64,000 nucleotides of DNA from contig NZ_JAZHSD010000001.1 of the NCBI RefSeq assembly GCF_036924745.1, forward strand, positions 4,154,001 through 4,218,000. The letters are read 5' to 3'. The DNA comes from Bradyrhizobium sp. AZCC 1693 (GTDB taxonomy: Bacteria > Pseudomonadota > Alphaproteobacteria > Rhizobiales > Xanthobacteraceae). The notes below the pieces were generated by a model, which searched no databases, had not been told where the DNA came from, and saw only the letters and a list, made by a program, of their open reading frames with translations. This document shows positions 1-9,610 of the stretch, piece by piece (positions within the stretch are counted from its first letter, which is position 1; every line of letters begins with the position of its first letter). The position numbers and the translations under genes were made by a program.

Positions 1-52
1 GGAACCGAAACCATTTTAGCAGAGGTGAATTTACCGATGGGGTTGGCAACCG

Positions 53-166
53 ATGAGGCGCGCTATGACCCCGCTCCCGAAGGGCGACGTGTTCGTGACA
101 GTCGCCATTATGAGCATCACGTTCCTGACCGAAGTCGGTGCTTTCATTCTGATTGGACTGCTCTGA
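53..166 (+). CDS. possible small membrane peptide (37 aa)
   Basis: A short reading frame of 37 codons. Its second half is a single hydrophobic stretch (VTVAIMSITFLTEVGAFILI) that would span a membrane. A second in-frame ATG lies at 65. No convincing ribosome binding site is visible, and the hydrophobic residues are the main reason to list it. It could equally be the tail of a decayed gene. Function unknown. Confidence 0.3.
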   Translation: MRRAMTPLPKGDVFVTVAIMSITFLTEVGAFILIGLL

Positions 167-1003
167 ATCAAAAACAAATTTCCGACGCAGACCAACGCTA
201 CTATTTTACCCAGTGCTCGGCCTTGGGAATGATTCAAGGTGAGCGCTCCTCTAATTCGCGGAGCCGGTCTAATTGCCTTCCAAGTCTCGCTGGTACTTCC
301 GGCTATGGTTTCAGCGACGCCCGCAACCTCTCGCCGATCTCTTCAACAATGGCGCGGCTGTGCTTGTGATCTATCTCAACGCGGTTGAGCATACGGAACG
401 CTCCGCTTGCGAGCGCGGCTAATAATTGCGGATGGAACCGAAGACCGCAACTTTGGCTATCGGTGCGAGCGCTGTCTCGATAACAGCGGGTCTTGGGTGA
501 CCTTTGGCTATCCGCGACCTGCGCCGTTTACCTGCCGGCGAGCGGCGGTCTCATGGAGTGTTAAACCAGTTCGTTGGAGCTTTCGTTGCCGACCCACTCG
601 CGAACCCCCATGCACCCCAATTCGCCGAGGGGCGCAGTTCCTTTGCGATACATCAAGAATGCGCTTGCCTATCGCGCTAAACAAGCGCTGTAGCCGAACA
701 GCCGCGTCGGCTGTTGAGACTATGGGGCTCGTGCTCCCAGACATCGCCGAGCCCGCCGCTTCGCGAAAGGGACGGTCCACCGACTAACTGCAATGCCTGT
801 TGCAACGGATATGACGGAGCCCGCCGGTTCACTCTGGCGGGCCCCGAAGGCTCAGGTAACGTAGACGGAAAACGATACGCCGCCTTCATGCCAATTGCTG
901 TCGCTGCGTGATGCGCCTTGGTGGGTCGCGCGCGAAACGGTTTGCGTTAGTGGTATTGTCAGCCACGCTGTTCGCTCCTTCTGCTCTTGTATATGGTGCA
1001 AAA
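167..1003. other. non-coding stretch, no gene recognised
   Basis: Only overlapping open frames of arginine/proline-rich composition occur on both strands, as expected by chance in GC-rich DNA. No ribosome binding site with a plausible start, no hairpin with a T-run and no RNA gene was seen. Confidence 0.5.
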
Positions 1004-1285
1004 CTAAGCGTCGGCTTGCGCACGTCGTGGCTCTAAACACGCGGCCAAAGCTTGATCTGCCGCGAGTCTCGCGCCTCGGTCGTCATGCAATTCGTCCAGT
1101 TTCTTCAAGTAAGCGACTGCCGCGATTTGCAAGAGATTGAAATCGTATTCGCCGCTGTCACGAAGATTGGCGACGTAGCGATAGAGGGCGGAACGCCTGC
1201 TATCGTTCTCACTGATACTGCTGTGTCGCAGCAAGTAGTTCCGCCAAGCGAACGCACATGCACCTTCTATGGCCTGAGCAGTCAT
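1004..1285 (-). CDS. conserved-looking hypothetical protein (93 aa)
   Basis: The ATG at 1285 is preceded on the minus strand by GGGAGG five bases upstream, a strong ribosome binding site. A GTG two codons further up overlaps that site and is less likely. The protein is soluble and mostly helical, with an N-terminal segment AWRNYLLRHSSIS and a C-terminal acidic/basic helix (LKKLDELHDDRGARLA). Composition is that of a real protein, unlike the frames around it. I recognise the style from small Bradyrhizobium proteins but know no function. Confidence 0.7.
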   Translation of the reverse strand: MTAQAIEGACAFAWRNYLLRHSSISENDSRRSALYRYVANLRDSGEYDFNLLQIAAVAYLKKLDELHDDRGARLAADQALAACLEPRRAQADA

Positions 1286-2474
1286 GGGCACCTCCCAAAG
1301 GCCGAGAAAGACTGACGAGCCGTTTCGTTCCGGTTTTTCTCACGGTGTAATGCTGTTCCCTAGCTGCGCCGCAAGGAGCTTGCGCGCGGGCGATGTCGGT
1401 GCTGCGGTCGGCGACGTCCATGACGCAATCGGTCACGCAGTGGCTGTTCCCTTAGGGAGCAGCGCCGTGCCGCGAACGGGGGCCAGTCGCCTTGAGACGC
1501 GGGCTTGCTCGAATGACCCTGCGTGTGTTCCCTTGGAAAATGAGACTGCAGAAAGTGCGCGGCTTCCGGTTCTGAAGTCCTCAACGGACCTCCTGAGCGG
1601 CCCGATCGATGTCCTTTGCTGGGGGACAAGGCGAAGTAGCCCGGTTGCCACCTGAGATCGCGTTGCTACCCAAAGGGGAAGTGGCTGTCACGCAGTGCGA
1701 CGTCCACTGTTGAGGCAAAAGCGGAGTCTTAGTCGTCGTTTCGGCCATTGGCCTGCTTATGCCATAACATTTGACTTGCGAAATCCTTCGATCACGGCAG
1801 TGTCTAGACGCTTCGCGATGTCGGTAGTGACCCACATCGGACATTCGCCTTGGTGCGCATCCTGCAATACCTCCTTCTACAGGTGGTAACGCGGGGTGCC
1901 GGTCCAGCTCCAGCCCAATCGAGGCGCGGAACGTATTCTCTTCAGTTTGATCGGCATTGTTGTCGCGCGGAGTTCATTTATTCGTGCATCCCACTGGACC
2001 CGTCGATCGTGCCGAACGACGACGATCAGACGACTTACCTGGTGGCCGATGATTTCGGCAGAATAGGTCGCGCCTGCGCGAAGTCGACTACGAAGGGACC
2101 GACCGAGAAACGGCGATCCGAGACCTTCTGGGGGCAATACGGTAATCCAGTCCGTGTGGTCGCATCAACACCGCTGAACGTTGGTCGGAAATACGTTGCT
2201 CGCGAGCTGCGCCGACGATGCGATTTACAGATGTGCGAGGTACCGCCTTCGCTCTCTGATTTCGTCGAATGCCTTTCGGTTGGAAGGGGAAGCAATCGGA
2301 GCGCCAAAACTGCACCGGCAGCTTATCGCTCGGTCCCTGGTGAGTATGACCGCGGCATAGTGCTTGCTGCGGTGAGGAGTTCAACGGCCGCGATTGCAGA
2401 CGAGATCAGATGCGCCCTGGAACCATTTCAGAGAGTGTCCGGTTAGTCCGCGGGGCCGATGGAGGACCATCGCC
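1286..2474. other. non-coding stretch with a degenerate intergenic repeat
   Basis: No gene is convincing; the longest frame (1850-2446, plus) has no hydrophobic core or start signal. Around 1618-1690 lies a degenerate repeat beginning TTGCTGGGG with the core GAAGTAGCCCGG, seen again at 3475-3535. Confidence 0.45.
1618..1690. repeat. degenerate intergenic repeat, member 1
   Basis: Shares TTGCTGGGG, then GAAGTAGCCCGG, then a loosely matching CCCAAAG with 3475-3535. Both copies lie outside genes. Confidence 0.45.
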
Positions 2475-2645
2475 ATGAGGATCAAATATCTTGCTGCAAT
2501 TGCGATAGTTGCCGCTAGTGCTGCACTGGCGGTCCATTCTGTCGGCTCGCTGCCGTCCGAAAAGCAGTCCACGCCTGCGGTCGCCCAATTGACGACCCTG
2601 TTAGCTGGGTCCGTGGATCCATTCTTGCCTCGGTCCGGTGGCTAA
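2475..2645 (+). CDS. small exported protein (56 aa)
   Basis: Begins MRIKYLAAIAIVAASAALAV, a basic start followed by an alanine-rich hydrophobic segment typical of a signal peptide or membrane anchor. The remaining 35 residues have no known motif. GGAGG lies just upstream of the ATG (in tggaggacc, about 7 bases), which supports this start over an upstream in-frame ATG at 2394. The next gene also encodes an exported protein. Function unknown. Confidence 0.55.
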   Translation: MRIKYLAAIAIVAASAALAVHSVGSLPSEKQSTPAVAQLTTLLAGSVDPFLPRSGG

Positions 2646-2748
2646 CACCCGCTGGAGGGTTCCCATCCCCTGTGCGCTCCGCAACCATTCGGGGACCAAA
2701 CTTCAACAGCGCCACGCCGCGCGAGCGGAGCGGAGTGGCAGGACGGCA

Positions 2749-3396
2749 ATGCGATATCCCAAGTTGGTAATCCTAGTTTTGGCATACGCGCTGATATCAT
2801 CGCCGGCGTTTGCGCAAACCTGTTGTCCCGCCGGCTGCAGGTCAGAGGCCAATCGGTGCGTGACCACGGGTCCGCTGTGGACCAGATGCATTCCCATCGC
2901 CTGCCCGGAGGGTTCTCGAAGGCCATCGGCCGGTTCCCCTAGCTTTACGCGCGAGCATCGAAAAAGCGCGGTGCTCGCCCGCCCGCCGCACACATCGCGT
3001 ACCTACGTGGCCCCACATCAGATGCCTCCGCATTGCCCATTGATGAATCCAACCCAAGCGCAGGTCGACGAGGCGACCAATCAATGCGTGAATGCGTTGA
3101 CCCGAAGTGCGCAGTTGCGGGATTGCTTGTTTGAAGACGATGCCGGCAGGGCCGAAGACCAAAGAACTGGCCTGAGCTGCACGGACCGTCAAGCTGCGCT
3201 GGCTAAGCAGTGTCTAAAACGCTGCGCCAACTACGCATCAGATACAACTCACTTGGTGTGCACTGGAAGCTATCCGAATACCGTCTGGCATATCTCTTTT
3301 GGAGACATCTCGGCTGAAACTGGCAATTCCGCGCGTGTGGACCTCTGCGGGCCTCCACTAAGAAGCATCTTCGCGAAGAAGCCGCCACCGGGTTGA
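2749..3396 (+). CDS. secreted cysteine-rich hypothetical protein (215 aa)
   Basis: Starts with MRYPKLVILVLAYALISSPA and a likely cleavage after AFA, a classical Sec signal peptide. The mature protein opens with a cysteine cluster (TCCPAGC) and has more than ten cysteines in all, which suggests disulfide bonds in the periplasm. The open frame extends upstream to 2638, but that part is arginine-rich and lies before the signal peptide, so the ATG at 2749 is chosen. No family recognised. Confidence 0.65.
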   Translation: MRYPKLVILVLAYALISSPAFAQTCCPAGCRSEANRCVTTGPLWTRCIPIACPEGSRRPSAGSPSFTREHRKSAVLARPPHTSRTYVAPHQMPPHCPLMNPTQAQVDEATNQCVNALTRSAQLRDCLFEDDAGRAEDQRTGLSCTDRQAALAKQCLKRCANYASDTTHLVCTGSYPNTVWHISFGDISAETGNSARVDLCGPPLRSIFAKKPPPG

Positions 3397-3825
3397 TTTG
3401 AAAGGCGCAGGGGTAACGACCCAGTCTATGCCGGCAAGGTCCATCACGCTTCGACAAGAAGTCCGCCGCCGTTGCTGGGGAAAAAGCGGAAGTAGCCCGG
3501 TCGCCGCGCGAAGTCGCCTTTGGACCCAAAGCAAACGTTCTCTCTCTACAGAGATGAAGCGGCCTCATCGATATGTCAAAATAAAATTATGGGTGTGAGT
3601 GATCTCACACACGTAGGGTGATTTACCGATTAATTTTTCGAAACTCAACTTGAGTGGCTCGCCCAAACGTCTACTAGTCGGGACGAGCGGAACTGGTCGG
3701 CCCCCGGTCGAAACGCCGCGATTGACCCCTAACGGAATCCGGAACCGCGCTACGGACCGGATGACCGTCGGCACCTCGTCGGGTAGACTGGTTGCCTAAG
3801 CTCCCGAACGGGAACGGGTGTGCGC
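3397..3825. other. non-coding stretch with degenerate repeats, upstream of the cyclase gene
   Basis: Holds a second copy of the TTGCTGGGG...GAAGTAGCCCGG repeat (3475-3535) and a GCGATTGACCCC segment (about 3698-3745) that recurs near 21311-21375. The promoter of the following gene should lie here, but no clear -35/-10 pair was identified. Confidence 0.45.
3475..3535. repeat. degenerate intergenic repeat, member 2
   Basis: Matches 1618-1690 in TTGCTGGGG and GAAGTAGCCCGG, and ends with TTTGGACCCAAAGC. Likely a decayed intergenic repeat of this genome. Confidence 0.45.
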
Positions 3826-5586
3826 ATGGCCCGGAAGCTCGCCGCCATCATCGCCGCCGACGTTGTCAGCTATAGCCGGCTGATGGGTGTCGACGAGGCC
3901 GAGACCTTGGCGGCGCTCAAGACGCATCGACGAGATTTGATTGACCCGAACATTGCCGAGCACGAGGGCCGCATCGTCAAGACAACTGGCGATGGCCTTC
4001 TGATCGAATTCCCGAGCGTGATCGAAGCCGTCCAATGTGCGGTCGAGGTCCAGCGCGCGATGCAGGAGCGTAATTCGGACGTGCCGGCGGACCATCGCAT
4101 CGAGTTCCGCGTCGGCATCAACCTCGGTGACATCATTATTGACGGCGACGATATTTATGGCGATGGCGTTAACGTTGCGGCACGGCTCGAAGGCCTCGCC
4201 GAAGCCAATGGGATCTGCGTAAGCAGAGTCGTACACGATCAGGTGCGCGACAAGCTGGGTCTGGGTTTCGAGGATCTGGGCGAGCGGCAGCTCAAAAACA
4301 TCGCCCGGCCGGTCCGCGTCTTCCGGATTGCAACACCGGATATCGGACTGCGGACGCAATCGGCAAACCCCGCACCCGCGATACCGGACAAACCGTCGAT
4401 TGCCGTATTGCCTTTCACCAACATGAGCGGGGATCCAGAACAGGACTACTTTGCCGATGGAATGGTCGAGGACATCATCACGGCGCTATCTCAATTCAAG
4501 GCGCTGTTTGTCATCGCCCGCAACTCCAGCTTCACATACAAGGGGCGCGCCGTCGACGTGAAGCTAGTCGGGCGTGAGCTTGGAGTGCGCTATGTGTTGG
4601 AAGGAAGCATTCGGAAGGCCGCAAACCGGGTGCGCATCACGGGACAGCTTGTCGATACCGCTACCGGCGCGCATCTTTGGGCGAACCGGTTTGATGGTGG
4701 GCTCGGCGACATTTTCGATCTGCAGGACCAAGTGACGGAGAGCATTGTCGGAGCGATCGCGCCGGCGGTTGAAAAAGCCGAGATCGAGCGCGCCAGACGC
4801 AAGCCGACCGAGCGTCTCGACGCCTATGATCACTACTTGCGCGGTTTAGCTAAGTCTTATCAAGATGCTAGTCAGCAAGCGTGCAGCGAGGCACTGCACC
4901 TATTCAACTGCGCCATCAAGCTCGACCCAGACTTTGCGACAGCCTACGCTCGTGCCGCCTTTTGCTATGCCAATGCCAAGGCCTTTGGCTGGATTTCACT
5001 CACACCGGAAGAGGTTGCCGAGGTATCGAGGCTCGCTCAGCGAGCGGTTGAGCTAGGTAGGGATGATGCGATCGCGCTCTCTGATAGCGGATGGGCATTG
5101 GCATATGTTGTTCGCGATCTCGATCGAGGCGCCGCTTTAATCGATCGCGCGCTTGCGCTCAATTCCAATGTGGCCGAGGCGTGGGATTGCGGTGGCTGGG
5201 TAAAGAATTGGCTCGGCGAGTACGAGCTAGCGATCAAGCGCTTCACGCGTGCCATACGCCTGAGCCCACTTGACCCGTGGGTCGCACCGATGCGAGCTGG
5301 GACTGCGCATGCACATTTCTTCCTAAGTCGCTATGACGAAGCGGCGTCGTGGGCGGCAATGGCGTTGCAGGACAATCCAAACTCTCAACCTCTACTTCGT
5401 ATTGGCGCTGCGAGCAATGCGATGGCGGGACGGCTGGATCAAGCGCAGAAGGCGGTCGTGCGCCTGCGCCAACTCAATCCTACACTGCGGGTTTCCAACC
5501 TCAAAAACGTGCTGGGACCTTATCGGCGTGCCGAAGACATCTCGCGATACGAAGAAGGATTGCGGCGAGCCGGGCTCCCCGAATGA
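3826..5586 (+). CDS. class III adenylate/guanylate cyclase with TolB-like and TPR domains
   Basis: Makes a cyclic nucleotide, probably cAMP, from the NTP. Residues 1-170 form the class III catalytic domain: the two metal-binding aspartates are in IIAADVVSYSRL (D12) and TTGDGLLIEF (D56). Residues about 190-340 match the TolB/FlgO-like domain that begins IAVLPFTNMSGDPEQDYFAD and contains VRYVLEGSIRK. The rest is TPR repeats ending in AGLPE. No membrane segment is seen. The ATG at 3826 fits the family start MARKLAAIIAADV; a GTG two codons upstream is the alternative. About 586 aa is the usual length of this rhizobial family. Related broken copies lie at 49.1-51.8 kb. Confidence 0.93.
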   Translation: MARKLAAIIAADVVSYSRLMGVDEAETLAALKTHRRDLIDPNIAEHEGRIVKTTGDGLLIEFPSVIEAVQCAVEVQRAMQERNSDVPADHRIEFRVGINLGDIIIDGDDIYGDGVNVAARLEGLAEANGICVSRVVHDQVRDKLGLGFEDLGERQLKNIARPVRVFRIATPDIGLRTQSANPAPAIPDKPSIAVLPFTNMSGDPEQDYFADGMVEDIITALSQFKALFVIARNSSFTYKGRAVDVKLVGRELGVRYVLEGSIRKAANRVRITGQLVDTATGAHLWANRFDGGLGDIFDLQDQVTESIVGAIAPAVEKAEIERARRKPTERLDAYDHYLRGLAKSYQDASQQACSEALHLFNCAIKLDPDFATAYARAAFCYANAKAFGWISLTPEEVAEVSRLAQRAVELGRDDAIALSDSGWALAYVVRDLDRGAALIDRALALNSNVAEAWDCGGWVKNWLGEYELAIKRFTRAIRLSPLDPWVAPMRAGTAHAHFFLSRYDEAASWAAMALQDNPNSQPLLRIGAASNAMAGRLDQAQKAVVRLRQLNPTLRVSNLKNVLGPYRRAEDISRYEEGLRRAGLPE

Positions 5587-5653
5587 TACCGCTAGAGGAA
5601 GGAAGCGTTACCTTGGCCGATTCTTTCGAGACTTCGGTTATTCGGAGGTCGCG

Positions 5654-6051
5654 ATGAGATGTTTGCACATCTACGCCACACCGAACGGAGAATCTCATTT
5701 CGGATGATGTCCATATCCCAATAAACCACATACCGCTTTTCCCCAAACGAAGCGCCGTTCGAGCTTTCGTCCCACTATCCGGCGTCACGTATCCACTTCG
5801 TGCACGTTCCGGCCGGCATGGGCGAAATCGGTTGGCACACTCCACCGGGAAGGGTACTCACGGTGTGGCTCGACGGGATCGTGAAGTTCGAAACGAGCGA
5901 TGGAGAGGTGCGGCACGTTTCGGCCGGTGGCTCTATGTTGGTGGAGGATACGCATGGAAAGGGCCACATCTCGCGTCACCCCAAAGAGGGACAGCGCTTG
6001 ATTCTGTCACGCTGCCAGAAGGTCTCGACAGCCCGCCCATTACAACTCTAG
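5654..6051 (+). pseudogene. cupin-domain protein, frameshifted
   Basis: An ATG at 5654 follows GGAGG by six bases and starts MRCLHIYATPNGESHFG. The protein then continues in a second frame (DVHIPINHIPLFP) and a third (NEAPFELSSHYPASRIHF...), up to the cupin core VSAGGSMLVEDTHGKGH. Near 6000 the frame shifts again, to a plausible tail LPEGLDSPPITT. At least two, probably three, single-base shifts break it. Related cupins act as small metal-binding beta-barrel proteins of unknown substrate. It lies just downstream of the cyclase gene. Confidence 0.6.
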
Positions 6052-6453
6052 GAGTTGCCGTCGAGTTCGTCGGATGAGCGACCGGATGTCGCCAAGGAGC
6101 CGACTAACGCGCAAATCGTTACCACGTCGGCTGTTTGGGGTAGACCGGACATTGGCTCGCACTTGTCTTGACCGCGGCCGGAGCGAACCGAGCCTTAGCC
6201 AGTCGGGAATGACACCTTTTGACCCAGGGCTGCCAACTTTGACGGTGCAGCAAGTCGGCAGCTATCTGGGGTACGGCGGCCGTGGCGTTAACGCATTCGG
6301 GAAGGCAGCGCGTGACCACCAGCGGACATGAGAGGATTTCGGTGACGAAACCTGCCAAGGACCTTGATCTGCACGCCGTCATCCCGCCCCTGGATTTGTT
6401 TTGTTCGGACAAGGTCGGCTACAAACAAAGGCAGGGATGACTTGGGAGGGGAT
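6052..6453. other. non-coding stretch with a degenerate repeat
   Basis: No gene is seen. Near 6137-6232 there is a repeat-like segment (GGGTAGACCGGACATTGG ... TTTTGACCCAGGG) of the same flavour as the other intergenic repeats. The ribosome binding site of the MAPEG gene closes it. Confidence 0.4.
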
Positions 6454-6858
6454 ATGTCTAACACGGGCTACGCACTGACAGGCTTCGTCTCGTGGGCGCT
6501 CTTTCTGCTGATAGTGATGGAAACCATTCGAACGTATCTCGTCGTGACTGGAAAGGTCGCGGCCAACGCCTTTACGCCAGATAATTTTGGACTATCGCCT
6601 TTTATGCAGCGCCTCGCCCGCGCTCATGCCAACTGCATCGAAGGTCTACCGATTTTCGGCGGCTTATTGGCGATTGCGATCATGACATCAAGAACGGGAA
6701 TTACGGACGCTTTGGCGTCTTGGCTCCTTGGCGCACGGATCGTGCAGTCGATCATTCATCTCGTTTCGACCAGTCCGATAGCAGTAAGTCTCCGCTTCAG
6801 CGCTTTCGCCGTCCAGATCGCGATAGGCGTCTATTGGTCGTGGAAGCTGATGACCTAA
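6454..6858 (+). CDS. MAPEG family membrane protein (134 aa)
   Basis: The ATG at 6454 follows GGAGGGG by three bases, which decides the start against an open frame reaching back to 6364. The protein has four hydrophobic segments with the family's conserved middle part: RLARAHANCIEGLPIFGGLL, where the Arg-Ala-His-x-Asn-x-x-Glu pattern is typical of the membrane-associated eicosanoid/glutathione (MAPEG) family. Length fits. Bacterial members are usually unassigned glutathione-dependent membrane enzymes. It stands alone here. Confidence 0.85.
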   Translation: MSNTGYALTGFVSWALFLLIVMETIRTYLVVTGKVAANAFTPDNFGLSPFMQRLARAHANCIEGLPIFGGLLAIAIMTSRTGITDALASWLLGARIVQSIIHLVSTSPIAVSLRFSAFAVQIAIGVYWSWKLMT

Positions 6859-7087
6859 GGACCGACGCGAGGAGTCAACAGTGATAGACGGTTAGGCAGC
6901 GGGTCGCTGTGATGCATAAGTCAAAAATCGGCCTAAGCCGCCATTGATCGTTGTCACGCCGATGACGGTGGACACCAGACATCGATCACGCTCTCCGCCT
7001 TCGCCGCTTTTGGCCCTTCGCGTCATTTGCTGCCGTTGCACAAAAGCGGTCGGTATCGGAGCGAAGCGGACATGGACGAAGATTCAT
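6859..7087. other. non-coding stretch
   Basis: No gene or clear signal. It contains the word GATGCATAAGTCA, which recurs at 19636. Together with 7218-7366 it separates the MAPEG gene from the next group; near 7290-7335 a weak CCCGAT/ATCGGG stem followed by five T could be a terminator. Confidence 0.35.
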
Positions 7088-7217
7088 GAGTACGCGCCCT
7101 AGTCGATGGCAACCGTGGGGCTTGGACGTGCTGGTAGCAGTACCCCTCCCGCGTCGCCATTAGCCGCACCTGCGCAAGGGCCTTAATCGGCGGATTGTCG
7201 GCTTTCTCGTCGAACAA
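7088..7217 (-). pseudogene. remnant of a small conserved hypothetical gene
   Basis: Reading leftward from 7217 the frame gives MFDEKADNPPIKALAQVRLM and then ATREGYCYQHVQA, which looks like a real conserved protein. After HVQA the continuation (VAID, then a TAG where Gln is expected) is in another frame. The piece is therefore a frameshifted remnant. The family assignment is from memory of small Bradyrhizobium proteins and is weak. Confidence 0.4.
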
Positions 7218-7366
7218 ACCGAAATTATCGGCGACCAGGTAAACCGTTTGATCGCAGGCCCTCGCTTAATGTCTTAAGATACAAATGCCTGCGCGCCCGA
7301 TCATCGTCAGACACCCAATCATCGGGTCCTTTTTCATGTTGCCGATCGGTCCCGTTTTCGGACTAC

Positions 7367-7630
7367 TCATGATGCATCCTCGTTAATTAATGCGCGCAGC
7401 CGCACACTCTTGGTCGCGTCATATTTAGCAACCAGTCCGTTCGAACTGGTGGTGGCAAGAGGATAAGCACTGACTTGTAGCGGCAACTCGAAATATTCGA
7501 TTGCCTCTTGATCGCACAATGCGTCGTCGAAGACCACGATAATGGCCCGGAAGGCTAACCGCGTGATCCCCAAATAGTTCCATTCTGAGGCACGGACAGC
7601 ACTCAGGAACCAATCCGGCATATCCAGCAT
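7367..7630 (-). CDS. hypothetical protein (87 aa)
   Basis: Soluble protein with a plausible core (ITRLAFRAIIVVFDDALC) and no extreme composition. There is no strong ribosome binding site before ATG 7630; a second ATG lies at 7621. It is divergent from glgE and could share its promoter region. Function unknown. Confidence 0.45.
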   Translation of the reverse strand: MLDMPDWFLSAVRASEWNYLGITRLAFRAIIVVFDDALCDQEAIEYFELPLQVSAYPLATTSSNGLVAKYDATKSVRLRALINEDAS

Positions 7631-7670
7631 TCATACGTAAGTCTCTGTGATGCCGCGTCCCCATCATGCC

Positions 7671-9605
7671 ATGAGCGCTCCTGTAAAGCAGGCTTTTCAT
7701 ATCGAGGAGATCTTCCCCTCCATTGACTGTGGCCGCTTTGCGGTCAAACGGATCGTGGGCGAGACCGTCGAGGTCTGGGCAGATATCTATCGCCACGGCC
7801 ACGATGTGGTTGCCGCTGACTTGATATGGCGCCGCGAGCCCGAATCCGATTGGCAGCGGACCGCCATGATTCACCACGGCAATGACCGCTGGGTGGGATT
7901 CTTCGTGCCTGAGAAGACCGGCCTCTACAGCTACGCGATTGAGGCGTGGACTGACGAATTCGCGACGTGGCGACATGGCTTTGAGCAAAAACGCAAAGCC
8001 AATGTGGCGACCGAGCTTGACGCTATGGAGGGAGCTTCCCTGCTTACCCGCGCCCTTAGCGACGGCCAAGAAGCCACCGTAAAGATCGCGCGTGCATGCG
8101 AAACCTTCTTACAGTCGGGCCAGTGCGAGAGCCTGCTCGCCGATGACCTTAAAAAGGCGATGGCCGAAGGGCAAGAGCGGACGGACCTCACCCGATCGAA
8201 GCCACTGACACTCGTCGTGGATAGGCCCAAGGCCCGCTGCAGCTCCTGGTACGAAATGGTGCCACGCAGCCAAAGTTCTCAGCCAGGACAACATGGCACG
8301 TGGAACGATTGCATCAATCGTCTTCCCGACATCCAGGCGATGGGCTTCGATGTCATCTATTTGACGCCTATTCACCCGATCGGACGCACGAATCGCAAGG
8401 GACGCAACAATTCTCTCAAAGCTGGCGATGGTGACCCAGGCAGCTTTTACGCAATTGGCTCACATGAGGGGGGACACGATGCCATCCATCCGCAGCTCGG
8501 AAGCCTGAATGAATTTCGGCGATTTGTTGCGGCATGCGACGCCGCCGGCATGGAGGTCGCGCTCGACTTCGCTATTCAATGTTCACCGGATCACCCCTGG
8601 CTCAAGCAGCATCCGGAATGGTTCAAACGCCGTCCCGACGGCTCGATGAAATACGCGGAGAACCCCCCAAAGAAATACGAAGACATCGTCAATGTTGATT
8701 TCGAGTCGGACGATGCTGAAGGGTTATACCGAGCGTTGCGCGATGTCGTCCTGTTCTGGGTCTCGCAAGGCGTCAAAATCTTTCGTGTCGACAACCCACA
8801 CACCAAGCCGTTTCGCTTTTGGCAATGGCTGATCAAGGAGGTACAAGCGCGCGATCCTGACGTGCTTTTCCTCTCGGAGGCATTCACCAGACCCAAAGTC
8901 ATGAAGGGGCTTGCCAAGCTCGGCTTCACGCAGTCTTACACGTACTTCACGTGGCGCACGGAAAGATGGGAGATCGAGCAATATGTGAACGAGCTCGCGG
9001 GCTACCCCGAGCGCGAATTTTATCGTCCCAATTTCTTTGTCAGCACGCCCGATATCCTGCCGTTCCATCTTCAACACGGCGAGCCATGGATCTTCAAGAC
9101 AAGGCTTGCGCTGGCTGCAACGTTATCGAGCAACTACGGCATCTATAACGGTTTTGAACTTCTCGAGCATGAGCCGATACCCGGCCGCGAGGAGTATCTC
9201 AATTCCGAAAAATACGAACTCAAATCCCGCGATTGGGACAAGCCCGGAAACATTAAATCTTATATCGCCCAGATCAATCGTATCCGGCGCGCAAACACGG
9301 CACTGCAACAGACCTCTGCGATCCGCTTTCTGCCCGTGGAGGACAGTTCGGTCATTGCCTACGTCAAACATTCCGCCGATCAGACAAACGTAGTTGTGAC
9401 TGTCATCGCATTAACGGGTGGTTTCCGGGAATTCTGGCTTCCGCTCGGTGATGTGCAGGTGCGGCAAGGCCACGGCGACTTGAAGCCCGTGACGGCGCTC
9501 GAAAACCTCAAATCCGGTCCGACCTCGCCCGTCGCCTATGGCGGTATGCGGCTTTGGATTGATCCCATACACGATCCCGTGCTTATTTTCCGGTGCTTGG
9601 GTTAA
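7671..9605 (+). CDS. glgE: alpha-1,4-glucan:maltose-1-phosphate maltosyltransferase
   Basis: GlgE transfers maltosyl units from maltose-1-phosphate to the non-reducing end of alpha-1,4-glucan in the cytosol. An N-terminal beta-sandwich (IDCGRFAVKRIVGETVEVWAD) is followed by the GH13 barrel with DVIYLTPIHPIG, the nucleophile Asp near residue 374 in FRVDNPHTKP, and the acid/base Glu near residue 403 in LSEAFTRP. About 644 aa is normal for the family. The start is uncertain: ATG 7671 fits the family N-terminus, and in-frame GTG 7647/ATG 7650 are alternatives without better ribosome binding sites. mak follows after five bases, so the two are probably one transcript. Confidence 0.95.
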   Translation: MSAPVKQAFHIEEIFPSIDCGRFAVKRIVGETVEVWADIYRHGHDVVAADLIWRREPESDWQRTAMIHHGNDRWVGFFVPEKTGLYSYAIEAWTDEFATWRHGFEQKRKANVATELDAMEGASLLTRALSDGQEATVKIARACETFLQSGQCESLLADDLKKAMAEGQERTDLTRSKPLTLVVDRPKARCSSWYEMVPRSQSSQPGQHGTWNDCINRLPDIQAMGFDVIYLTPIHPIGRTNRKGRNNSLKAGDGDPGSFYAIGSHEGGHDAIHPQLGSLNEFRRFVAACDAAGMEVALDFAIQCSPDHPWLKQHPEWFKRRPDGSMKYAENPPKKYEDIVNVDFESDDAEGLYRALRDVVLFWVSQGVKIFRVDNPHTKPFRFWQWLIKEVQARDPDVLFLSEAFTRPKVMKGLAKLGFTQSYTYFTWRTERWEIEQYVNELAGYPEREFYRPNFFVSTPDILPFHLQHGEPWIFKTRLALAATLSSNYGIYNGFELLEHEPIPGREEYLNSEKYELKSRDWDKPGNIKSYIAQINRIRRANTALQQTSAIRFLPVEDSSVIAYVKHSADQTNVVVTVIALTGGFREFWLPLGDVQVRQGHGDLKPVTALENLKSGPTSPVAYGGMRLWIDPIHDPVLIFRCLG

Positions 9606-9610
9606 CGAAC

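Noticed and set aside
1850..2446. 198-codon plus-strand frame
   Set aside because: No start signal, no hydrophobic core, and Arg/Ser-rich. A chance frame cannot be excluded, but support is lacking.
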